Positions 57,219 to 64,000 of a DNA stretch of 64,000 nt are shown here, piece after piece (the first letter of the stretch is position 1; each line of letters starts with the position of its first letter). The notes beneath the pieces are model-generated. The model searched no databases. It was not told the DNA's origin and saw only the letters and a program-made list of their open reading frames with translations. The position numbers and the translations under genes are program-made. Source of the stretch: Fasciola hepatica (Eukaryota; Platyhelminthes; Trematoda; Plagiorchiida; Fasciolidae); assembly GCA_948099385.1 (NCBI GenBank), contig CANUEZ040000107.1, positions 1,240,001 to 1,304,000 on the forward strand, read 5' to 3'.

Positions 57219-57282
57219 ACAGTCCGTTTAACCACGGAATTGGTATTTACGTAAATACCAATTCCGTGGTTAAACGGACTGT
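57219..57282. repeat. Perfect 64-bp palindrome
   Basis: ACAGTCCGTTTAACCACGGA...TAC meets its exact reverse complement at 57250/57251, 32 bp per side with no spacer and no mismatch. The right half (57251-57281) aligns at about 23 of 31 positions with the matching place in the left arm of unit U. The left half has no counterpart there, so it is an added inverted copy. Confidence 0.9.
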
Positions 57283-57699
57283 TTCATTAACGCATTCCCC
57301 TCCTCGAAGGACACCACAAATCCTTCTGTAGTGTTTCAAACACTATCACAAGCAAGCTTCCCCTCTACTTATGGACTGTTGATCGTCTTCCCCGAGAAGT
57401 TGCTACTCAGACAGGCGAAGCAATACTCAATGACTGTTCCTACACAGCCGTGGAAGAAGCGGTTACCCCCGCGTCTTTTGTGGTCAGAATGGTCAACGCT
57501 GGAGCGGCCAAACCAAGTGACAGAGCTAGGAAGTAAGAAAAACCCAGCAACTAGCAGAATGACTTTTAGTGGGAGAAGTCCCTGAAGAGTAGTGGATACA
57601 GAATGTATCGGCCAGTATTCAAGCATTAGTTGAGGTTTATGGCCATCCCAACCCCAAAGAAGCGGCAAAACTAGCGGCCGGTTTTACGGAACATCACCT

Positions 57700-58395
57700 T
57701 CTACAAATTTGGGCCGTAAAAATTTCCAACGGCCGCTAGATCGCCGCCCCATTGTATGCCAGTGTTGGAAGCAACATAACACATTCGGCAATCGCATTCC
57801 TTGCTTGTCCCTTGCAGTAATGCATCAAATAAAGTAAGCGCTAGCCATCGTCTCAAACTCTACCTTCGACGTATTGTTCGAACTGTTTCACGAACCTCTA
57901 GTACGTTGACGAGCAGCCCGGAAATGACTCCAGCTCCACCCTGGGTAAGTCCAAACGATAATTCACTGCAGGTTCCGCCACTGGAACCAAGCTTGTTGTT
58001 CGTGGTGCATCTTTCTGCACGTGGCGATCACCTAGGTAACGAGAAGGATGTTCGCTGACCATTACTCCACCCTTGACTTCATCTCTGTTGGCTAGATCTT
58101 CTTCTTCCTCATCAAGTGCCAAACGCAGTTTCGCCATTTCCGTCTCATTATTCACCTGGAGCACCTTACTTTGCTTATCTAACTCTAATTGTTCTGCAAC
58201 CTGTTTCTTCTTCAACTCAGCCAACAACAGATCAGCTCTAGCCTTATGGAAAACCGGGCTAACCCTAGAACAGCCTGATATACTAGAGCCTGAACAAGAA
58301 ACATGACCAACACCTACGAGCAAAAGAGTTCGGTTCACCTGCAAGTTATTATCCTTCGATTTGGAAAGGTTTGCCGATTTGCTGCGTAATTTCAT
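57700..58395 (-). pseudogene. BEL/Pao gag N-terminal part, antisense
   Basis: Gag of a BEL/Pao LTR retrotransposon. An ATG at 58395 starts a 165-codon frame (to 57898) with a basic lead (MKLRSKSANLSKSK). A charged coiled coil follows, ARADLLLAELKKKQVAEQLE through EMAKLRLALDEEEEDL. The start of the capsid-like region reads LDLPRVELESFPG. Past the stop the same region continues in frame with EQYVEGRV, RLLYLMHYCKGQARNAIAEC and VMLLPTLAYNGAA, the conserved YLxxxxxGxAxxAI motif, with stops in between. Homology fades at about 57740. The sequence upstream of the ATG (58396-58650) could be leader and LTR. Confidence 0.75.
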
Positions 58396-59146
58396 GTCTC
58401 AGCAATTGTCAAGAATATTGAGTACTGTTTAATTCAGCCACCGGAACGTTCGAGCGACGCGTAGCAACCAATTTCGACACAATTCAAAACAAAGTCGATT
58501 CCAAATAGCCACGGCGCTACATACAACAAATTAATTAATTTTACAATAATCAAACCTCAATAGTATTCCTTCTTGGCTCTTTCGCTCCAAATTGGACAAC
58601 AAATCGACAACTGTAGCTGGGTTACAGCAAAAGGTTAGATACAGAAGATGAGATTACCACATACAGTCACAGCGAAATTCAAGCTGAGCGACTCGCGCTC
58701 GAGGCAAGGGTGGGAGTCCGGTTTGTGACAAAGATTTAGAGAAATAAAACGAACAATCGCAATTCCAGCAAAGATAGTTCATACGAATGGTGAATGTCGT
58801 TTTTATCATCGATGTTAATGCATGGAACGGGGTTTGCTGAACTACTTTACAAAGTGTGCCCGCTTTGCTGTAAAAACAGCTGGGTCGAATATGTTTATGA
58901 TATTTCGAAGAAGGCTGCAGTTCTAGCCCATCTGTGACAGTATAAACGGGATGAGATCCAACCTCCTCCTCAATACTGCAGAGGCGCCGAGCGCAAACTG
59001 CCGCCACGAGTTTCTTTAGTAAGGTCATATGCAGAAGTCCCAGGAACACCTGAGAGAGCGGTCTTCGAGGTAAAATAGGCCAGGCAGGCTGTTTCCTCAC
59101 ACCGGCTACCTTCACTCCCATTTGGCAAACTACTATCAATGAGTGG
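58396..59146. other. Non-coding stretch between BEL/Pao gag and LINE ORF1
   Basis: Two divergent elements start here: the gag ATG at 58395 (minus) and the LINE ORF1 ATG at 59147 (plus). The stretch should therefore contain the BEL leader or LTR and the LINE 5' untranslated region. No TATA-LTR boundary or primer-binding site could be fixed. The 208-codon minus ORF at 58654-59280 overlaps LINE ORF1 and has no motif. Confidence 0.45.
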
Positions 59147-59613
59147 ATGACGCAGAAACCTAGGAAGAAACAAGGTAAGAAAAAGAACAATACGACGAAG
59201 TCGGCAGACAACATCTGGTTGACTGCCCTGCAAAGGAGCATCCAGTCTCTGGGACGTACATCAAGCCGTAGGCTACTCATACTGAATCAGGAGGAACCAC
59301 TTGTCCGAAAATCGAAGGCAAGAAGGGACATCGAAAGGAGACGGGTGCATGACATACTGCAACTTGTGGGTGTATCAGGTCCTGTGCCTCTCAAAAGAGT
59401 TCACCCGGTGGGGATGTGGAAATCTCCGCTAGCGAAAACGGCAAGGACGTCGCACGTCCCGTTATGGTCGAATTTGTGGAAGAACACTGCATAGATATGT
59501 TGCTGGTCAAGGCAGCACTGATAGCCCATATCAATAAGAGAAGATCCCACGGTACACCTGGCGAGCAAAGAGTAATGCCGAGTGGTTGGCCCATAGGTGG
59601 AAACGTGACTTAA
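59147..59613 (+). pseudogene. LINE-A ORF1 (RNA-binding chaperone-like), frameshifted
   Basis: Starts with a lysine-rich segment (MTQKPRKKQGKKKNN), then KARRDIERRRVHDILQLVG and PLKRVHPVGMWKS. After a frameshift at about 59395-59420 it reads ENGKDVARPVMVEFVEEHC, then LLVKAALIAHIN. A basic N-terminus followed by KxxRLGxxxxxxxRPxxVxF and a helical tail is the layout of CR1/jockey-like ORF1 proteins, which coat the element RNA. It precedes the endonuclease at 59981 as expected. The protein is not intact. Confidence 0.65.
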
Positions 59614-59980
59614 CCCGCGGGGGCTCTAAAGAAAGGTCTTGGGGGATGGCAGAATGCCTTATCCAGCGGTCGGGTAACTTCATCGACAACAATAAGTGAG
59701 CCATATAAGCAGCCAGGGTTTGTGGTAATTAAGGAGGCATTAGAGGGTGAAAACTGGCGGTGCTGTTCGGTGGAAGAAGACACAGCCGTCGTTAACTTGT
59801 ACTTCAAGATAGCGCCCATAGCGATGAACTGGGAATGTCCGGTGGTCCTGGATGACCACCGGACTCCACGCACCTTGTTGGTGGACACCACTGCAATAAA
59901 ATTACCACTACCTCTTGGGTTGCGCCCAAGACCTGGCCAACACTAACCGATAAAAAACTGCAGGCATTAAACGAAAGGCG
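59614..59980 (+). other. LINE-A region between ORF1 and endonuclease
   Basis: A 74-codon open stretch (59722-59946) has no motif. It lies between ORF1 and ORF2 of the same LINE and may be the inter-ORF region or the eroded ORF2 start. Confidence 0.35.
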
Positions 59981-60208
59981 GTGGTGCTTTGCACTAAAGC
60001 TTGTATTATTAGAAACAAATGGGTGGAGCTTTTCAAGGTCGCACAGGGGCAAAATGCGTCTATCGTTGCTGTTACGGAAGCATGGCCATCTAAAAATGAC
60101 CACATACCGGCCATAGTGCAAAATGGTTTTGCAGTCCGAAGGCAGGACAGGGATCACGACTGTTTAGGGGGAGGATTAGCATTCTTCATTAGGGCCGGCA
60201 ATAGATAA
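59981..60208 (+). pseudogene. LINE-A endonuclease N-terminal part
   Basis: The frame gives ACIIRNKWVELFKVAQGQNA (RSIRNKW motif), IVAVTEAWPSKNDHIPAIVQ (catalytic Glu kept in TEAW), FAVRRQDRDHD and GGGLAFFIRA, which is the first half of an APE-type endonuclease. The rest of the domain (GDFN to SDH) is missing: within about 40 bp the sequence passes into pre-RT linker. The element therefore carries an internal deletion between 60208 and 60249. Confidence 0.8.
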
Positions 60209-60248
60209 CCAAAGCAAAGCCGACGCTCAGTATTGGTATTTTAGTAGT

Positions 60249-61232
60249 GTGGACAGAATAGGTAGCAGTATGCAGATAAGTTTTGGGAGGGCAACGCCGT
60301 CAAGGGGCACAGAAGACATAACTCCTCCAGAGGAAGTCGTACGCAAATACTTAGAAGGGTTAGATATCCATAAGTCTGCCGAGCCTAGTGATACCCACCC
60401 AGCTATCATTAAGCCGTTGGCTGATATCTTACCCCTCCCAGTATAAAGGTTATATAGGGCCACCCTGGACCACGGAAGGTTGCCACAGGACTGGAAAAAA
60501 GCAGCGGTGATAGCTACACATAAGCGGAGCCCCCGCTCTGAAATGGGAAAATGCAGCCTAACCCGCACTCCAAGCAATTTGTTAGAGAAGGTCATCCGGG
60601 CGAGCACCTAACAGGGAACTCTATGCTTTGACCAGCCAGGCCAGGATTTCTAAAAGCAGGTCGTGCTTGACCAATCACTTGCGATTCCCAGACGAGGTCA
60701 CTCAAATAGTGAATGGGGGGCAACAAGTTGAAGTAAGTGACATTGACTTTAGCAAAGTACCTGATTCTGTGAGCCACCGGTTTCCACTGATCAAGTTGGT
60801 ATAAATTGGCTGATTCAGGAATGGTTAGGGGACTTCTTTACCGGTAGAATGTTCTACGTTAGATTAGGTGAAAATAGCTGTAAATTAGAAAACGTCACCG
60901 GTGGAGTACTGCAGGGCTCAGTACTAGGCCCACATCTGTTTCGTCTGTTTATTACTGATTTGGCCTCCGTCCTACGGTCACCAAGCTTTTTCTTCTCAGA
61001 TGATGTGAAGTTAGAGGGAGCTCAGGGGAGAAAAGAGCTGAGCGGAGAAGTGTTTGCCGTTCTTAACCGGGCACAGAAGTGGGACTCACCCATCAATGCC
61101 GGGAACAGCCCTCTGTTTTCACGAACAGCGACAAGCCTGACGGCTGCACACAACCAAGGCCCATTTACTATAAGTGCAGTAAACGGGGTGAAAGGCCTCG
61201 GAATTTTGGTGACTTCTGATCTTCGGTGGTAG
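60249..61232 (+). pseudogene. LINE-A reverse transcriptase
   Basis: Starts with a pre-RT segment (TPPEEVVRKYLEGLDIHKSA, THPAIIKPLADI). It continues with LPQDWKKAAVIATHKRSP, a damaged motif A region, and an open frame at 60849-61232. That frame carries motif B, GVLQGSVLGPHLFRLFITDL, and the catalytic box FSDD (SFFFSDDVKLEG), so the Asp pair survives. The thumb gives RAQKWDSPINAGNSP and VNGVKGLGILVTSDLRW. Motif A at about 60740-60770 (VSDIDFSKVPDS) keeps an Asp but the following AFD is lost. It resembles the antisense RT at 30278-31183 more than LINE-B. Confidence 0.85.
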
Positions 61233-61790
61233 GATCAGTGTGCAGCAGCTGCAAAAGAGGCACGCAGTGAACTCTTCAGGTTGAGATCAACTTTTTCGTG
61301 CAGGCAACCCAGGGTCTTCATGCCCGTATACATGTGTGTAGAAGACATCCTTTAGGAAACTGTGTTCAGGTGTAGTAACCCCTTTACAAAAATGATGGCA
61401 CCTGTTTGGAGAGTGCAAAACGTCTTGCAACTCGCATGACGGAAGGTCTGAGGCGAAAGGGATATGAGAAGAGACGCCAGGACCTCAGACTTGCCTCTAT
61501 GGAAAGAGAGAGGTTACGAGGGGATCTCATGGAGACATTCAAGGTAATAGAATGCTTTTCTGGGCTTAGACCGGAGGGTCTAGCCCATACGGCAAAATGA
61601 CTCCAGAACAAGAGGTCTCGGGAAGAAGCTGGCGAATGTTTGATCCAAGCCGATAGCTAGATCTCACTTCTTTGGCAATAGGGCGGTCAACTAATGGAAT
61701 AGACTGCCAGAAGAGGTAACAGAGCTGAGAACTTTCCAGGCATTCAAGGGGGGCTATAGATCCCAAGTGGAATGAGATCTTTTCTGACGG
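61233..61790 (+). pseudogene. LINE-A C-terminal region
   Basis: Continues the RT with AAAAKEARSELFRLRSTF. A 64-codon frame at 61406-61600 follows (ESAKRLATRMTEGLRRKGYE, RQDLRLASMERERLRGDLME). The final motif, HFFGNRAVN-stop-WNRLPEEVT then FQAFKGGYRS, lies at about 61660-61765. The RxxLxLxSxxxRxRGDL and WNxLPxEV motifs close this ORF2 family. No clear A-rich or microsatellite tail was seen before repeat X begins at about 61890. Confidence 0.75.
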
Positions 61791-61889
61791 TGAATTTCGA
61801 ACGTGTTACCAATCAGACGGATGTGATGTGTTTAATTATTGAAAGTCTCCATTTGCTACACAATGACTCGCGGTAAGGCCGCGCGCGGC

Positions 61890-62420
61890 TTGCGGTCTGA
61901 AAACCTCGCTGTTTGATATCTGACAGATTTTCCGTGGTGGAATCGTTCGTGCCAACCAGCCTGAACGGACTGCAATAAAGCTGAACTTCCCCCACTGCCC
62001 AAAGGTCTATCTTCCAGATCCTCGGCAGGGGATCTTCTTGCAGGCGCAAGAAGCAGATAAACCGCTTCACATTGTCCAGCGGTCTATCTTTCAGATCGCC
62101 AGAAATACTGGATGTAAGACGCTATCGAGATTTGTATTTTGGACCCTCCTCTTTTTTCCCATTTCTCCGCTACCCGGTGAACCATATCACAGCTCACTGG
62201 TGACATTGAGATAACAAGATAATCACAGGATCCGGGAACATTTGGGCTTCAGCCTCATGCTTTGTGTCACTTAAAGACTTCAAGAAAACGCTTACGATGC
62301 ATAATGGCTCTCGCAGTTGATGTGCGCTGAGGTTTTATTTTTCCCTTCTATTATTAGCGGGATTTCAAAGAAATAAACTGCGCAGTGGGTATAAACTAAA
62401 CATACGGGCTCGGTGAAACT
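61890..62420 (+). repeat. Repeat family X, copy 2 (longest)
   Basis: 61890-62290 matches 49505-49835, and its downstream part (62310-62390) matches 13850-13965. It contains an internal partial duplication: AAAGGTCTATCTTCCAGATC at about 62000-62020 recurs as AGCGGTCTATCTTTCAGATC about 80 bp later. Together the three copies define an element of at least 500 bp without coding potential. Confidence 0.65.
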
Positions 62421-62809
62421 CCACCTTTGGTGCATCTTTCGAACTCACGCGAAAGTGTGATGCGTTCAGACAGGTCGCCACTCCCATCTTCATCAGCGTA
62501 AGTGTTGATGCTTGATGATGCACTTAATGAGCTCCGGCTCACCGAGTTTTCTTTGTCTTTGCAGACGGTGCACGTGCAACCTCCATGGAGGACACTGCAT
62601 CTCGCATACTACGATAGCTGATACCTCTTTTGGTGAATTGTATAATCTACAATAACTGCCGAGATACAACTCACGATAACTTCCAACGAATACCATTGAA
62701 ACCCGCGAAGCGTCTCCGATAAATGAACTGATTTTTTTTGCTGTAAATGAAAGCAGAACGTTATTGACAGAAAGCGTGACCCGCTCTATAGGTATACGCA
62801 CAATCATAT
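62421..62809. other. Unassigned stretch
   Basis: No feature recognised. The minus-strand ORF 62493-62849 runs out of the adjacent TA microsatellite and lacks motifs. Confidence 0.4.
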
Positions 62810-62994
62810 ATGCGTACGTATATTGATATATATATATATATATATACACTTATGTATATATAACTGCATAGTATACACGCATGTGTATGCGAGTATATAT
62901 ACTCGCATGTATATGCCAACATTTTCGTTTATATGTATATACTTACACGCATAAGCACACGTATACATTCATTTATCCGCACGTATATACCTGT

Positions 62995-63036
<42 letters not shown>

Positions 63037-63545
63037 CTGCATATACATGTATGTGACTGTTTGTAGGTATATTAGTATATATATATATATATATTCACGT
63101 ATACGTATACATGTACACATAAATATGCATCGATACATTCATATATATATATATATATGTATGTATGTACATTAAGATGAAAGGCCAACGAAGCATAGCG
63201 CATAACTGTGACGGCTGATTTCTTTTGTATCAATTAATTGTAGATTCGTGTTAGATTCCTAATAAAAAACGGAAAGTAAACCGATGGGAAGGGCTTTTCT
63301 ACAAGGGGATATATATATGCACGTATACTGAAGTATATTCCTACGGAAGTATATGCATATATGTCAATATATGTATATACATACCTATGTTTACATATAT
63401 GTGCATATATGTGTATGTATACACATGTACGCATATGTGTACATATATATCCATATATATGTATATGTACAAAATATACAGGTACATTTATATCAATATA
63501 AACATGTATATATATACATGTATATATATAGTTATAAACATATGT
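62810..63545. repeat. TA/TATG low-complexity block
   Basis: Consists of runs of TA and of imperfect TATG/CATA units. The longest pure run is (TA) at 62998-63032, with others at about 62827-62846, 63076-63095 and 63139-63158. All ORFs here (YIYIYI-type translations on both strands) are by-products. Confidence 0.9.
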
Positions 63546-64000
63546 TTACCACATGGGAATTGTTCCTTGAAACCGCATGGGCCATCGCTGTCAGTAGCTG
63601 GACGGACTGTACTGAAGCTTTTTAGGCCTCATATGACATCTACTACAACTACACATGCGAACCCCTCGCAGCTAGTGGCCCATGGAAGAGGCAACGAATT
63701 AAAAGTTCCGGCATGCGCCGAAAGACAACGAAAATGTGGCGAAAGGAATGGGCGAGTTTTTATTTAATTATTTAACCTAAAACAGGGTCGTAAGGTGAGC
63801 CAGAAACCAACTGAATAGTTCCAGCTAGAGAAAGTTTGTGCTCGGCACCCCTGAGGTGATCCACGGGATGACGCTTTTCTCACGACTCGACCAAGTGAGT
63901 CAATTGCTCAAGACCAGACTGAAGGGATATCCTCTCCCCGCTCTCTTGCTGGTTTCAAACTGTAAAAACTACTCAGTGTTCTTGAATTGTGTGTAACTTA
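63546..64000. other. Unassigned right end of window
   Basis: No feature recognised. The ORF ending at 63767 starts in the TA block and is not credible. Confidence 0.4.

Larger units (their letters stand above)
55174..57328 (+). repeat. Unit U, right inverted arm, with insertion
   Basis: Inverted partner of 46950-48223. Homology runs 55174-55726, is broken by about 855 bp (55727-56581), and resumes at 56582-57328. The two arms enclose about 6.95 kb that carries repeats X and Y and LINE-E. The arm also holds the 64-bp palindrome at 57219-57282, which the left arm lacks. No terminal direct or inverted repeats of the unit itself were recognised. Confidence 0.75.

Noticed and set aside
57219..57282. 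Palindrome as a transcription terminator or origin
   Set aside because: The context is a repeat arm in a eukaryotic genome, with no T-run or gene end; comparison with the other arm shows that it is an inverted copying event.
58654..59280. 208-codon minus-strand ORF with a hydrophobic stretch that could be a membrane protein
   Set aside because: It overlaps LINE ORF1 on the opposite strand, where real motifs are found; the hydrophobic stretch is the antisense of the lysine-rich ORF1 start.
60227..60607. 126-codon minus-strand ORF
   Set aside because: Antisense of the LINE-A pre-RT and RT start on the plus strand.
62881..63767. ORFs of YIYIYI/HIHIHI type on both strands
   Set aside because: Direct products of the TA/TATG low-complexity block.
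1..64000. A new defence, biosynthetic or other multi-gene system
   Set aside because: Apart from retroelement domains, no enzyme or binding-protein families were recognised on either strand; the novelty here lies in repeats and nesting.

Overview
The window looks like a dense transposable-element graveyard from a eukaryotic genome, most likely a parasitic flatworm (cestode or trematode). I see no prokaryotic operon, rRNA, CRISPR array or intact host gene. The flatworm assignment is an inference from the element mix: CsRn1-like and Mag-like Ty3/gypsy pol, CR1/jockey-like LINEs with an ORF1, a GIY-YIG Penelope-like element, and a BEL/Pao gag with a coiled-coil start. All of these are common in platyhelminth genomes. 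Nearly every coding fragment carries stops, frameshifts or lost catalytic residues, so genes are listed as pseudogenes.

Layout. 1-2052: 3' end of a CsRn1-like gypsy element (integrase) plus a probable LTR. 3085-9261: a decayed Mag-like gypsy element (LTR, gag, protease, RT, RNase H, integrase, LTR, then a second truncated gag). It is interrupted at 5.68-7.0 kb by an insertion carrying an antisense LINE. 10.0-11.6 kb: a third CsRn1-like pol copy, antisense, with an internal deletion. 11.6-21.4 kb: mostly unassigned. 21.4-24.5 kb: antisense LINE (endonuclease, linker, RT) containing a hairpin repeat. 25.0-25.96 kb: antisense Penelope-like element. 26.9-35.55 kb: second CsRn1-like copy (protease, RT, RNase H, integrase, LTR), split in its integrase by about 4.8 kb of DNA that contains an antisense LINE. 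39.1-44.34 kb: two sense LINE fragments, the second split by a 1.24-kb insert. 46.5-57.3 kb: a large inverted pair of an unclassified ~1.27-kb unit with shorter repeat families and an antisense LINE between the arms. 57.7-58.4 kb: antisense BEL/Pao gag. 59.1-61.8 kb: sense LINE with ORF1, endonuclease and RT. 62.8-63.5 kb: AT/TATG low-complexity DNA.

No set of genes here works together as a pathway. The interactions are historical: elements inserted into one another, so a relative order of events can be read. The most unusual signals are an ~813-bp LTR-plus-gag block repeated almost without change although its gag is already broken, a perfect 64-bp palindrome made by inverted copying of pre-existing sequence, the 46.9/57.3-kb inverted pair, and several short repeat families that I cannot classify.
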